Shown piece by piece: positions 46,724 to 55,197 of a stretch of DNA of 64,000 nt. Under the pieces are notes generated by a model. The model did no database searches and had not been told where the DNA came from. It saw nothing but the letters and a program-made list of their open reading frames with translations. Both the position numbers and the translations under genes were made by a program. Position 1 is the stretch's first letter; each line of letters opens with the position of its first letter. Origin of the DNA: Myxococcota bacterium (lineage in GTDB: Bacteria > Myxococcota_A > UBA796 > UBA9615 > JAKLKC01); contig JAKLKC010000003.1 in NCBI GenBank assembly GCA_023150875.1, forward strand, positions 1 to 64,000, written 5' to 3'.

Positions 46724-48031
46724 GTGCTCGACATCGGATTCGTCAGGGACCACCCCGACATCGTCAAGAAGGCCATCGCCGACAAGCGGCTCGACCTGGA
46801 CCTCGACCGCCTCCTGGACGCCGACCGCCGGCGCCGCGCCCTCCAGCAGGAGATGGACCAGCTCCGCAGCCGCCGGAACGAGCTGTCCGCGGCCATCCCC
46901 AAGGCGCCCCCGGAACAGCGCCCCGCCCTGGTGGACGAGGCCCGGCAGGTCCGGGAGCGCCTCGCCGCCGCCGAGCCCGAGTCGGTCCGCGCCCAGGCGG
47001 AGTTCGACGGGCTCATGCTGCTGGTGCCCTCGGTGCCCGCGCCGGAGGTCCCCGTCGGCGAGGGGGAGGACGACAACGTGGAGGTCCGCCGCTGGGGCAC
47101 CCCGCGGACCTTCGACTTCGAGCCCCGGGACCACGTGGACCTCGCCCTGTCCCTCGGGCTGGTGAACTTCGACGGCCCCCGGCGCTACGCCGGTGGTCGC
47201 AGCTACGCGCTGGTCGGCGACGGCGCCCTCCTGGAGCTCGCCGTCCTGCGCTACGCCGTCGACGTGGTGGCGGCCCGGGGCTTCCTGCCGGTGATCCCGC
47301 CGGTGATGGTCTGGGACAAGGCCCTGGAGGGCACCGGCTTCTTCCCCCTCGGGCGCGAGGACACCTTCGCCATCGAGAAGGACGGCCTCTTCCTCACGGG
47401 GACCTCGGAGGTGGGGCTGGTCTCCCTCCACCGGGACGACGTGCTGGACGAGGCGCGCCTCCCCATCCGCTACGTGGGCCACTCCACCTGCTTCCGGCGC
47501 GAGGCCGGCGCCCACGGGCGGGACACCCGCGGGCTCTACCGGGTCTTCCAGTTCCAGAAGGTCGAGCAGGTCTCCTTCGTGCCCGCCGACGCGAGCGTCA
47601 GCGAAGAGGAGCACTACCGCCTCCTCTCCAACGCCGAGGCCGTGCTCCAGGGGCTCGGGATCCCCTACCGCATCGCCCTGGCCTGCACCGGCGAGATCGG
47701 CCTCGGCCAGGTGCGGAAGCACGAGGTGGAGTCGTGGATGCCGAGCCGGGGCAAGTACAGCGAGACCCACTCCTGCTCGACCCTCCACGACTTCCAGGCC
47801 CGCCGGTCGAACATCCGCTACCGCGACGCCGCGGGGCGGCTGCGCTTCGTGTACACCCTGAACAACACCGCGGTCGCCTCGCCCCGGATCCTGATCCCCC
47901 TCCTCGAGAACTTCCAGAACGCCGACGGCACAGTCACCATCCCCGAGGCCCTGCGCCCCTACATGGGCGGGCGCTCCCGCATCGAGCCCCGGAGCGGGCC
48001 CGCCGCGCCCCGGGAGGACCCACCCCGATGA
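46724..48031 (+). CDS. serS: Seryl-tRNA synthetase
   Basis: 435 residues, the usual length. The N-terminal coiled-coil arm (LDADRRRRALQQEMDQLRSR) grips the long variable arm of tRNA-Ser. The class II core has motif 2 (CFRREAGAHGRDTRGLYRVF, then QFQKVE) and motif 3 (NNTAVASPRILIPLLENFQN). It charges tRNA-Ser (and tRNA-Sec) with serine. GTG at 46724 with GGAG upstream gives the conserved start LDIGFVRDHPDIVKKAI; the longer open frame upstream has no homology logic. Its stop overlaps the ATG of the next gene. Confidence 0.96.
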   Translation: MLDIGFVRDHPDIVKKAIADKRLDLDLDRLLDADRRRRALQQEMDQLRSRRNELSAAIPKAPPEQRPALVDEARQVRERLAAAEPESVRAQAEFDGLMLLVPSVPAPEVPVGEGEDDNVEVRRWGTPRTFDFEPRDHVDLALSLGLVNFDGPRRYAGGRSYALVGDGALLELAVLRYAVDVVAARGFLPVIPPVMVWDKALEGTGFFPLGREDTFAIEKDGLFLTGTSEVGLVSLHRDDVLDEARLPIRYVGHSTCFRREAGAHGRDTRGLYRVFQFQKVEQVSFVPADASVSEEEHYRLLSNAEAVLQGLGIPYRIALACTGEIGLGQVRKHEVESWMPSRGKYSETHSCSTLHDFQARRSNIRYRDAAGRLRFVYTLNNTAVASPRILIPLLENFQNADGTVTIPEALRPYMGGRSRIEPRSGPAAPREDPPR

Positions 48032-48945
48032 GCGCCCCCCGTCCCCTGTCCCTCGCCGCCGCGGCCCTCGCGGCGGGGCTCGGCCTCGCCTCCCCCACCC
48101 CGGCCCCGGCGGCCCAGTCCTCCGGGGCGAACACGGTGCTGGTGGGCTTCCTGGAGGCCGGGGGGGGAGCGGTCTTCGCCTACGAGGACGCCCAGCGCGG
48201 GGTGATCGAGCTGCGGGTGCGGAAGCCGGGGGACGCGAGCGGCGACTCCCTCGCCCTGGAGCCCAGCCCGGGCCAGACGTGGGAGGAGGCGAAGGGGGAC
48301 CCCCGGATCGGCGCCTGGCTCGCCGCCCACCCGGTGCTCGCGCCCGTCCCGGGCCCGGAGTCGCCCCGGGGGGACGCGAAGGTGGTGACCAGCCTCGTGG
48401 ACGTCCACGACAAGCCCGGCCACAACCCCCTGGACGACGGCCCCATGAACTACCAGGCGGGGGACCTCGTGGTGGCCGTGACCGACGCCCGGGGCTTCCA
48501 CCGGATCGCCGCCGTACCCTTCGAGACCGCCGCCCCCCGAGGCGCCGCGCTCCAGGGCCTGGACCAGACCCGGGCGGGGTGGTCCCCCGACGGGGGTTGG
48601 GTGGCGGTGGCGGGGCACGTCCGCACCGAGTACCCCGCGCCCCATTGGGACCGGCTGATCCCGGTCGCGGTGGTGGGCGAGGTGCGGGGGCCGGAGGCGC
48701 CGGGAGGCGGAGCCACGGCGACCCCCTCCTCCCAGGGGGCGACCCCGGGGCGGAGCTCCTGGTTCGGCTGCGACGCCTCCGCGGGGGGGGCGGGCTCCCT
48801 CGCCGGCGCGGCGCTGGCCGCCCTGGCTGCGGCGTTCCCGCGTCGCGTCCGCCGAGCCCGGCCCGGTCAGTCGTCGGAGCGCACCCGGACCCTCCGCCCC
48901 TCGAAGCGGAGCACCTTCAGCCCGCAGCCGCACCCGAGGCAGTAG
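48028..48945 (+). CDS. Secreted protein of unknown function with C-terminal hydrophobic segment
   Basis: 305 residues, ATGA overlap with serS and GGGAGG at 8 nt. Signal peptide (LSLAAAALAAGLGLASPTPA, cleavage after PAPAA). Segments such as ANTVLVGFLEAGGGAVFAYE and DKPGHNPLDDGPMNYQAG suggest a beta-rich body. Near the C-terminus SSWFGCDASAGGAGSLAG, a hydrophobic stretch (AALAALAAAFP) and RRVRR resemble a MYXO-CTERM-like sorting signal. Another 28 residues follow after it and overlap the zinc-ribbon gene on the other strand, so the true stop or one of the frames deserves a check. Confidence 0.72.
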   Translation: MSAPRPLSLAAAALAAGLGLASPTPAPAAQSSGANTVLVGFLEAGGGAVFAYEDAQRGVIELRVRKPGDASGDSLALEPSPGQTWEEAKGDPRIGAWLAAHPVLAPVPGPESPRGDAKVVTSLVDVHDKPGHNPLDDGPMNYQAGDLVVAVTDARGFHRIAAVPFETAAPRGAALQGLDQTRAGWSPDGGWVAVAGHVRTEYPAPHWDRLIPVAVVGEVRGPEAPGGGATATPSSQGATPGRSSWFGCDASAGGAGSLAGAALAALAAAFPRRVRRARPGQSSERTRTLRPSKRSTFSPQPHPRQ

Positions 48946-49094
48946 ATCGTCTCGCCGAGGCGAGGGACGTCCTCCAGGGGGTGCCAGGTATCGCACCACG
49001 GGCACTCGTGCTCCAGGCCCGCCGCGCCCGTGGCACCGGTCCTCCTCCCCTGCCCACCCCCCTTGGGCTCCCGCGCCCCGCTCCGACCCGCCAT
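48867..49094 (-). CDS. Small zinc-ribbon protein
   Basis: 75 residues. A basic Gly-rich N-terminus precedes a zinc ribbon: ECPWCDTWHPLEDVPRLG then YCLGCGCGLKVLRFEGR, giving CxxC...CxxC ligands. It ends RVRVRSDD. Size and motif fit small DNA/RNA-binding or scaffold zinc ribbons. It overlaps the end of the secreted-protein gene by 79 bp on the opposite strand, which lowers confidence in one of the two ends, but the Cys pattern is convincing. Confidence 0.72.
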   Translation of the reverse strand: MAGRSGAREPKGGGQGRRTGATGAAGLEHECPWCDTWHPLEDVPRLGETIYCLGCGCGLKVLRFEGRRVRVRSDD

Positions 49095-49283
49095 CGACTC
49101 CGTCCTCGCCGGCCCCCGCGTGGTACCGCGCGGAGCCTGTGACTATAGTAGCTGCCGCTGCCGCCTCCGGTCCGCCCGCTCGGCCCGCGAGCCGGGCCGG
49201 AGGCCGCGGCAGCCAGCCCCTCGCTCGGGCCTCTCCCGGGCCAGCGCTCCCAACCCTCGCCGCGGGCCCACGGCACCGAGGAC

Positions 49284-51068
49284 ATGCGCCGCCGCAACAA
49301 GCTCCTCATCGCCTTCTTGCTGTTCATGGCCTTCGCCTTCGTCGGCTCCATCGCCACCGTGGCGGTGTTGCTGCGCGGAGGGGGCACGACCATCGAGAAG
49401 GACTCCTACCTCGTGGTCAACCTGACCGGGACCCTGTCGGATCAGCCGGCCTCGGACGACGCCATCTCGCGCTATTTCGAGAGCTCCGCCCCCTCCGTGC
49501 TCGAGGTGGACTCCGCGCTCCGGAAGGCCGCCAAGGACGACCGCATCCTGGGGGTGATCCTCAAGATCGGGGACCTTGGGGTGGGGATGGCGAAGGTGCA
49601 GGAGCTGCGGGACGCCGTCCTGCGCTACCGCGCCGAGAGCGGCAAGCACGTCGTGGCCTGGGCCGAGGCGCTGGGCAACAAGGAGTACTACCTGGCCAGC
49701 GCCGCCGACTCCATCTACATGCCCCCGGAGGGGATGGTCTTCTTCAACGGCCTCGCGTTCAACGTCACCTTCTACAAGGGGACGCTGGACAAGCTCGGCG
49801 TCGAGGCGGAGTACGCCCGGATCGGCAAGTACAAGAGCGCCGTCGAGCCCATGACCCGGGAGGGCATGAGCGAGGCGAACCGGGAGATGATGGAGTCCCT
49901 CGCCAGCGACCTCTTCGAGCGCGTCGTCGAGGGCGTCGCCAGCGGCCGGAAGATGACCCGGGAGCAGGTGCTGGCGGTGATCCAGGACCCCCCCATGACC
50001 GCCGGGGACGCCCGGGCCGCGGGCCTCGTGGACGACCTCGTCTACCGCGACCAGCTCGAGGACTCGCTGAAGCCCGCCGACGCCGAGGAGTGGAAGCTGA
50101 CCTCCCTGGACGACTACCGTCGCGTGCCGGGCTCCTCCCTCGGGCTGGGGGTGGGGCCGAAGGTGGCGGTGATCTTCGCCGAGGGGGCCATCAACTCCGG
50201 CGAGAGCCAGCCCCCGGGTCCCCTTGGGGGAGGCCCGGTCATGGGCAGCGACACCGTCGCCCGCGCCATCCGGAAGGCCCGCAAGGACGCGTCCATCAAG
50301 GCGATCGTGCTGCGGGTCGACTCCCCCGGCGGGTCGGGCCTCGCCAGCGACATCGTGTGGCGCGAGACCCAGCTCGCCCGGGAGGCGGGCAAGCCGGTGG
50401 TGGCGTCCATGAGCGACTTCGCCGCCTCGGGCGGCTACTACATCTCCATGGGCGCCGACGCCATCGTCGCCCAGCCCTCCACCCTGACGGGCTCCATCGG
50501 CGTCTACGCGGGCAAGATCAACCTGGAGGAGCTCTTCCAGAAGATCGGGGTGACGGTCGAGACCATCCAGCGCGGGCCCTATGCCAACCTCTTCTCGGGG
50601 GACCGGCCCTTCTCCCCCGAGGAGAGGGGCAAGCTGGAGCGGTACATCGAGACCTTCTACCGGACCTTCATCGAGAAGGCGGCGGAGGGGCGGAAGCTCG
50701 GCGCCGACCAGGTGGACGCGGTCGCCCGGGGGCGGGTGTGGACGGGCCATCAGGCCAAGGAGATCGGCCTCGTCGACTCCCTGGGGGGCTTCCGCGAGGC
50801 CCTCCGCATCGCCAAGGAGAAGGCGGGGATCGCCGACTCCCAGGAGGTTTCGCTGGTGCTGCTCCCCGAGAAGCCGGACTTCCTGGACAGCCTGTTCCGC
50901 ACCGGACCGGCCTTCGGCGCCCGTTCCTCCGCGGAGGGCCCGGCGGCGATCCTCCGCACCCTCCTCCCCGGCAGTCTCGAAGGGGTGGCGGACCTGCTCT
51001 CCATCGCGCCCCTCCTCTCGTCGGGGCACCCGCTGGCGCTGATGCCCTTCACCGTGGACGTGGACTGA
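49284..51068 (+). CDS. sppA: Signal peptide peptidase SppA, long form
   Basis: 594 residues, the double-domain form of SppA (protease IV). N-terminal anchor LLIAFLLFMAFAFVGSIATV. The catalytic pair is Lys184 in KYKSAVEPMTREGMSEA and Ser382 in SDFAASGGYYISMGAD; the other conserved segment is LRVDSPGGSGLASD. It degrades cleaved signal peptides in the inner membrane. Monocistronic as far as can be seen, with a divergent zinc-ribbon gene before it. Confidence 0.95.
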   Translation: MRRRNKLLIAFLLFMAFAFVGSIATVAVLLRGGGTTIEKDSYLVVNLTGTLSDQPASDDAISRYFESSAPSVLEVDSALRKAAKDDRILGVILKIGDLGVGMAKVQELRDAVLRYRAESGKHVVAWAEALGNKEYYLASAADSIYMPPEGMVFFNGLAFNVTFYKGTLDKLGVEAEYARIGKYKSAVEPMTREGMSEANREMMESLASDLFERVVEGVASGRKMTREQVLAVIQDPPMTAGDARAAGLVDDLVYRDQLEDSLKPADAEEWKLTSLDDYRRVPGSSLGLGVGPKVAVIFAEGAINSGESQPPGPLGGGPVMGSDTVARAIRKARKDASIKAIVLRVDSPGGSGLASDIVWRETQLAREAGKPVVASMSDFAASGGYYISMGADAIVAQPSTLTGSIGVYAGKINLEELFQKIGVTVETIQRGPYANLFSGDRPFSPEERGKLERYIETFYRTFIEKAAEGRKLGADQVDAVARGRVWTGHQAKEIGLVDSLGGFREALRIAKEKAGIADSQEVSLVLLPEKPDFLDSLFRTGPAFGARSSAEGPAAILRTLLPGSLEGVADLLSIAPLLSSGHPLALMPFTVDVD

Positions 51069-51100
51069 CGTCGCGGACCGCGCCGCAGGCCACCCCACCC

Positions 51101-51129
51101 TTGACAGCGAGGGGCGATCTCCCTATCCT
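51101..51129 (+). promoter_or_regulatory. Sigma70-type promoter of rpoZ
   Basis: Perfect TTGACA (51101-51106), 17-nt spacer, TATCCT (51124-51129), 82 nt upstream of the rpoZ start, in a gap with no other function. Confidence 0.75.
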
Positions 51130-51210
51130 CCGTCGGCCCTGGCCCGCCGGGGGGCGTCGTGGCGTGCTCGGCGCCGGCGCCGACCGCCGGTCCGGCTCGC
51201 AGGAGGTTCC

Positions 51211-51543
51211 ATGGCCCGTGTCACCGTCGAGGACTGCCTGGAGCGGGTGGAGAACCGCTTCGCCCTGGTGCTCCTCGCCGCCCAGCGCACCCGCCAGATC
51301 CTGAAGGGATCCCAGTCCCTGGTACCTCAGGAGCTCGGTAACAAGGAGGCGGTGATCGCCCTGCGGGAGATCGCCGCCGGCCTCGTGCAGTTCGAGGACG
51401 CCGAGGCGAAGCCTCGGGTGGTGCCCATCACCGAAGCGGAGCGCAGCAGCCCCATCATCGTCTCAGGCCCCACGCCCCTGCGGGGGAACGCCGTCACCGG
51501 TGCCCTCGACGCGGACGATGACGAGGGCTCCGCGGGAGAGTGA
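51211..51543 (+). CDS. rpoZ: RNA polymerase omega subunit
   Basis: 110 residues. MARVTVEDCLERVENRFALV then LVLLAAQRTRQI is the omega signature; NKEAVIALREIAAGLV is the second helix. An acidic tail (ALDADDDEGSAGE) follows. Omega helps assemble and stabilise the beta' subunit of RNA polymerase. Strong ribosome site AGGAGG 5 nt before the ATG. The next gene starts 90 bp downstream on the same strand. spoT/gmk, its frequent neighbours elsewhere, are absent. Confidence 0.95.
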   Translation: MARVTVEDCLERVENRFALVLLAAQRTRQILKGSQSLVPQELGNKEAVIALREIAAGLVQFEDAEAKPRVVPITEAERSSPIIVSGPTPLRGNAVTGALDADDDEGSAGE

Positions 51544-51632
51544 TCCCCCGCGGCCTCCGTCCGGCCCGCCCGACGTCCAGGCGGCCCCCGCCCCGGGAGG
51601 CCTCGCCCCAACCCCACCGGGAAACGCGACCG

Positions 51633-51872
51633 ATGCCCAACTCCGATCCGCCCCTTCAGGGCACCTACCGCCCCTCGCACCCCTTCGACAACCGCGTCGT
51701 CCAGCGATACATCCGCGAGGGCTACGTGAGCCAGGAGGAGTACCAGGCCCACCTGGACTCCCTCGAGGACTGCGCCGGCAAGTACGACCTCGTCGACCCC
51801 CTCGGCGACGGCGAGCTCGCCGCCGCCCGGACCTACGCTCCCGTGGAGTCCCGCAACGAGGAAGACGACTGA
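51633..51872 (+). CDS. Conserved-looking small acidic protein, unknown
   Basis: 79 residues: MPNSDPPLQGTYRPSHPFDN, VVQRYIREGYVSQEEYQAHL, DSLEDCAGKYDLVDPLGD, ending VESRNEEDD. Helical, charged, soluble, no membrane segment. The composition and codon use match real genes, and it follows rpoZ in the same direction. ATG at 51633 is chosen as the first Met in frame with plausible spacing; the ribosome site is weak. Its stop touches the palindromic element that starts at 51873. No function proposed. Confidence 0.7.
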   Translation: MPNSDPPLQGTYRPSHPFDNRVVQRYIREGYVSQEEYQAHLDSLEDCAGKYDLVDPLGDGELAAARTYAPVESRNEEDD

Positions 51873-52054
51873 GAGCGCCTTTCACAACCCCGCGGCTGCT
51901 GCGGCGAACGAGTCGGGGCGCCCGCGGTGTCGCGGGGACCCCGCTTCGCCTGCAACGTACGCCCGGGTACGCTTCGGCGAAGCTGCGCCCCGCTCCTAGC
52001 GTTCGCCTCCGCCTCGCTCGCCTCGCGACGCCGCTCCCGTTGTGAAAGGCGCTC
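51873..52054. repeat. 182-bp palindromic element with perfect 16-bp terminal inverted repeats
   Basis: GAGCGCCTTTCACAAC (51873-51888) is repeated inverted as GTTGTGAAAGGCGCTC (52039-52054), with no mismatch. Inside are nested arms: GGCGAACG/CGTTCGCC (51903-51910, 52000-52007), GGGGCG/CGCCCC (51915-51920, 51986-51991), GCTTCGCC/GGCGAAGC (51943-51950, 51976-51983) and CGTAC/GTACG (51956-51960, 51967-51971). The whole element can fold into one long hairpin. It begins right after the stop of the 79-aa gene and ends 33 bp before hutU. No target duplication is visible. A MITE/REP-like mobile palindrome or a structured 5' leader are the options. Confidence 0.8.
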
Positions 52055-52087
52055 CAAGGCACGAAGCGGCTCGGCCGGGAGTCCCCC

Positions 52088-53755
52088 ATGCTGTTCGGCA
52101 GCCCCTTCCCGGTCCGCGCCCCCCGGGGATCCGCCCTCCACGCCAAGGGCTGGGTCCAGGAGGCGGCGCTCCGGATGTTCCTGAACAACCTGGACCCCGA
52201 GGTCGCCGAGAACCCGGCGGACCTCGTGGTCTACGGCGGCCGCGGCAAGGCGGCGCGGGATCCCGAGTCCTTCCGCCGGATCCAGACGGCCCTGCTGGCC
52301 CTGGAGGACGACCAGACCCTCCTGGTCCAGTCCGGCAAGCCCGTCGCCGTCTTCCCGAGCCACCCCGACGCCCCCCGTGTCCTCCTGGCCAACTCCCTCC
52401 TCGTCCCCCGCTGGGCGACCCGGGAGGAGTTCCAGCGCCTCGAGGACCGGGGCCTGACCATGTACGGCCAGATGACGGCGGGCTCGTGGATCTATATCGG
52501 CACCCAGGGGATCCTCCAGGGGACCTACGAGACCTTCGTGTCCGCGGGGCGCGTCCACTTCGGCGGCGACGTCTCGGGGCGGTGGATCCTCTCCGCCGGA
52601 CTCGGCGGCATGGGGGGAGCCCAGCCCCTGGCGGCCACGATGGCGGGCTACTCCTTCCTGGGCGTCGAGGTCGACCCCACCCGGATCCAGCGCCGCCTCG
52701 ACACCGGCTACGTGGACCGGGCGACCCCCTCCCTGGACGAGGCCCTGGGCTGGCTGGGCGAGGCCCGGCGCCGCCGGGAGGCCCTGTCGGTGGCGGTGGT
52801 GGGCAACGCCGCCGAGGTCTTCCCCGAGCTGGCCCGGCGCGGGGTGGTGCCGGACCTGGTCACCGACCAGACCTCGGCCCACGACCCCCTGAGCGGGTAC
52901 GTCCCCGCCGGGCTGACCCTGGACCAGGCGGCGGACCTGCGGGGGAGGGACCCGGGGGAGTACGTCCGGCGGGCCTACGCCTCCATGGCCGCCCACGTCC
53001 GGGCGATGGTGGACCTGCGGGACGCCGGGAGCCACGCCTTCGACTACGGCAACAACCTCCGGGAGGGTGCCCACTCGGGGGGCTACCCCGAGCTCCTGCC
53101 CTACCCCGGCTTCGTGCCCGCCTACGTGCGCCCCCTCTTCTGCGAGGGGAAGGGACCCTTCCGGTGGGTGGCCCTGTCGGGGGATCCCCAGGACATCCGG
53201 ACCACGGACGAGGCCCTGCTCCAGGCCTTCCCCGAGGACTCCACCCTCCACCGCTGGCTGCGGCTCGCCGCCGATCGGGTGAGGTTCCAGGGGCTCCCCG
53301 CCCGGATCTGCTGGCTGGGCTACGGCGACCGGGCGAAGGCCGGGGCGATCTTCAACGACCTCGTCCGGGCGGGCAGGGTCTCGGCCCCCATCGTCATCGG
53401 GCGGGACCACCTGGACTGCGGCTCCGTCGCCTCCCCCTGGCGCGAGACCGAGGCCATGAAGGACGGGTCCGACGCCATCGCCGACTGGCCGATCCTCAAC
53501 GCCCTCCTGGGCGCCGTCAACGGGGCGTCGTGGGTGTCGGTGCACCACGGCGGTGGCGTCGGGATCGGCAACTCGCTCCACTCGGGTGTGGTCATCGTGG
53601 CCGACGGCACCACCGCCGCCGCACAGCGGCTGGAGCGGGTGCTCACCGGCGATCCGGGCATGGGGGTCGTGCGCCACGCCGACGCCGGGTACGACCGGGC
53701 CATCGACGTCGCCCGGGAGCGGGGGGTGCGGATCCCCGGCCTCACCTGGCCCTGA
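52088..53755 (+). CDS. hutU: Urocanate hydratase
   Basis: 555 residues, the usual size. Family segments are all present: [95 protein letters not shown]. It converts urocanate to imidazolone propionate using tightly bound NAD+, the second step of histidine breakdown. No other hut gene is in the window. GGGAG lies 5 nt before the ATG. Confidence 0.96.
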   Translation: MLFGSPFPVRAPRGSALHAKGWVQEAALRMFLNNLDPEVAENPADLVVYGGRGKAARDPESFRRIQTALLALEDDQTLLVQSGKPVAVFPSHPDAPRVLLANSLLVPRWATREEFQRLEDRGLTMYGQMTAGSWIYIGTQGILQGTYETFVSAGRVHFGGDVSGRWILSAGLGGMGGAQPLAATMAGYSFLGVEVDPTRIQRRLDTGYVDRATPSLDEALGWLGEARRRREALSVAVVGNAAEVFPELARRGVVPDLVTDQTSAHDPLSGYVPAGLTLDQAADLRGRDPGEYVRRAYASMAAHVRAMVDLRDAGSHAFDYGNNLREGAHSGGYPELLPYPGFVPAYVRPLFCEGKGPFRWVALSGDPQDIRTTDEALLQAFPEDSTLHRWLRLAADRVRFQGLPARICWLGYGDRAKAGAIFNDLVRAGRVSAPIVIGRDHLDCGSVASPWRETEAMKDGSDAIADWPILNALLGAVNGASWVSVHHGGGVGIGNSLHSGVVIVADGTTAAAQRLERVLTGDPGMGVVRHADAGYDRAIDVARERGVRIPGLTWP

Positions 53756-53783
53756 GAAACGCGGAGCGGCGGAGGCCGTCGCT

Positions 53784-54023
53784 CTACGCGCGGTCCTCGA
53801 TGATCTCCAGCACGTAGCGCTTCTTCTTCTTGCCCCCGGCGGCGGAGACGATGGTGCGGATGGCCTGGGCGTGGGCCCCGTGCTTGCCGATCACCTTCCC
53901 GATGTCGTCCTTTGCCACCTTCAGCTCGATGACGCAGGAGTGCTGGCCCTCGACCTCGCTGACCTCGACCTCGTCCGGCTTGTCCACCAGCGCCTTCACC
54001 ATCGTCTCGACGAGATGCTTCAC
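53784..54023 (-). CDS. khpA: KH-domain RNA-binding protein (KhpA-like)
   Basis: 79 residues from GTG at 54023, which has a perfect AGGAGG 5 nt upstream and gives the family's usual start (KHLVETMVKALVDKPDEVEV) and length. A longer frame begins at ATG 54080 and adds 19 residues not found in KhpA proteins. The KH core is DIGKVIGKHGAHAQAIRTIV, with the GxxG loop that holds single-stranded RNA, followed by Lys-rich GGKKKKRYVLEII. In other bacteria KhpA works with KhpB/Jag. Convergent with hutU. Confidence 0.9.
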   Translation of the reverse strand: MKHLVETMVKALVDKPDEVEVSEVEGQHSCVIELKVAKDDIGKVIGKHGAHAQAIRTIVSAAGGKKKKRYVLEIIEDRA

Positions 54024-54130
54024 CGCGTCCTCCTGCACCCGCGGGTGCCCTTTCAACTCCGCTACCTCATCCAATCGCACGGTCGCCTCCGGCGCGTCAC
54101 CGCCGACGCCTGATGGCCCTGACTGACAGA

Positions 54131-54159
54131 AAAGTATGAAGGCCCGCGGACGCCGTCAA
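54131..54159 (-). promoter_or_regulatory. Promoter of the KH-domain gene
   Basis: On the minus strand TTGACG (54159-54154), 17-nt spacer, TACTTT (54136-54131), about 100 nt before the GTG at 54023. The -35 box is strong, the -10 box weak. Confidence 0.5.
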
Positions 54160-54251
54160 GCAGGGGCCGCCCGCCAGCCCGCCTCCCGAGCCAGGGTGGG
54201 CGGGTCCGGGCGTTCCGAAGGGGGGCCATCCGGCGGACCGCGATGTCGTCC

Positions 54252-54280
54252 TTGACTACCGCTCCCGATGCACCTATCAT
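54252..54280 (+). promoter_or_regulatory. Sigma70-type promoter of the small RNA
   Basis: TTGACT (54252-54257), 17-nt spacer, TATCAT (54275-54280): five of six and four of six consensus bases at ideal spacing. Predicted start near 54287. Confidence 0.7.
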
Positions 54281-54286
54281 CAACGG

Positions 54287-54421
54287 CGTACGTTGCTTCG
54301 CATTCCTTGCCCGTGCACCACATGGTGATGGCGGCCCCCCCTCCCCCTCATCCGCCCGCGGGCAAGGAATATCTGCAAGGCCGGCGCCCTCTCTTCGAGG
54401 GGGCGCCGGCCTTCTTTTTTT
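54287..54421 (+). ncRNA. Candidate ~135-nt small RNA or attenuator leader
   Basis: No protein-coding logic fits this stretch, yet it has a promoter, folded middle and terminator. ATTCCTTGCCCG (54302-54313) pairs perfectly over 12 bp with CGGGCAAGGAAT (54359-54370); inside the loop CACC/GGTG (54316-54327) can form a small hairpin, followed by a C-rich single-stranded tract. A strong Rho-independent terminator follows. It is not a tRNA, SRP RNA, tmRNA or RNase P RNA by pattern. Placed upstream of the ECF sigma gene in the same direction, it could also be an attenuator for that gene. It fills most of the 583-bp gap 54024-54606. Confidence 0.6.
54377..54421 (+). terminator. Rho-independent terminator of the small RNA
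   Basis: AAGGCCGGCGCC (54377-54388) pairs with GGCGCCGGCCTT (54402-54413) over 12 bp, with CTC/GAG extending the stem and a TCTTC loop, followed by seven T (54415-54421). The clearest terminator in the window. Confidence 0.88.
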
Positions 54422-54499
54422 CCCCGGCGGGGTCGGGTTCGTCTCTCCCCCCGGGGAGGGGGCGTGCCCGGGGCCCCGCCGAGGTCGGGTCTGCTCCCG

Positions 54500-54527
54500 G
54501 GAACAAACCGCAGTCGAGGTGTGTTCC
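54500..54527 (+). promoter_or_regulatory. Inverted GGAACA/TGTTCC site before the ECF sigma gene
   Basis: GGAACA (54500-54505) and TGTTCC (54522-54527) form a 6-bp palindrome 16 nt apart, 80 nt before the sigma gene. GGAAC is also the usual -35 box of ECF promoters, so this could be an autoregulatory promoter or an operator. Confidence 0.35.
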
Positions 54528-54606
54528 GGGTGCATGAGCCGGGACGATGCCCGGCGGGATCCCACCCGTCGCGGCGGGTATCGAGCGCACCGAGGACCAC
54601 TCGACC

Positions 54607-55197
54607 ATGGGAAAGCTCAGTCTGGTGAAGGACGTCCCCCCCCAGGCGGTGCACGATGACGAGGTGAAGGCGGTCGCGGCCGTCAACACCCGTCGCGCCT
54701 ACGATCTCCTCGTGCGCAAGTACCGGGAGAAGATCTTCTATCACGCCTTCTACATCCTGAAGGACGCGCAGGAGGCCTTCGACGTCACCCAGGAGGTCTT
54801 CATCCGCTCCTACCAGGAGCCGAAGCTCTTCTGCGAGGACTTCCGGATCAAGCCCTGGCTTTTCCGGGTCTGCACCAACCTCTGCTACAACATCGTCCGG
54901 GACAAGAAGCGGCGCGGCGGCATCCTGGAGACGGTGGGGGAGGAGAAGCGCGGGTCGTCGGAGGTCCTGCTCGCCGTGGACGCGGTGCTGGACCGGGAGA
55001 TGTCCCGCCAGATGGCGAGGGCGCTCCACACCCTCCCCCTGGCCCATCGGAACATCCTCCTCCTCCGGTACTGGGACGACCTGAGCTACGCGGAGATCGC
55101 CGAGGTCCTGGGCGTGAAGATGGGCACGGTGATGAGCCGCCTCAGCCGCGCCAAGTCCGCCCTCTCCGAGGTCCTCGCCCAGGAGCAGATCGCATGA
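54607..55197 (+). CDS. ECF-family (sigma-70 type) RNA polymerase sigma factor
   Basis: 196 residues. Region 2: RRAYDLLVRKYREKIFYHAF, then ILKDAQEAFDVTQEVFIRSY and PWLFRVCTNLCYNIVRDKKR. Region 4: LHTLPLAHRNILLLRYWDDL then SYAEIAEVLGVKMGTVMSRL, the helix-turn-helix for the -35 box. ATG at 54607 is preferred over an upstream in-frame ATG at 54547, which adds a non-conserved tail. Its stop overlaps the anti-sigma start (ATGA), the standard pair layout. The signal it answers is unknown. Confidence 0.93.
   Translation: MGKLSLVKDVPPQAVHDDEVKAVAAVNTRRAYDLLVRKYREKIFYHAFYILKDAQEAFDVTQEVFIRSYQEPKLFCEDFRIKPWLFRVCTNLCYNIVRDKKRRGGILETVGEEKRGSSEVLLAVDAVLDREMSRQMARALHTLPLAHRNILLLRYWDDLSYAEIAEVLGVKMGTVMSRLSRAKSALSEVLAQEQIA

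Noticed and set aside
49144..49149. TATAGT as a -10 box before sppA
   Set aside because: No acceptable -35 box 16-18 nt upstream on either strand.
54436..54490. GC-rich inverted stretches after the small RNA
   Set aside because: Many alternative pairings of C and G runs are expected by chance in this composition.
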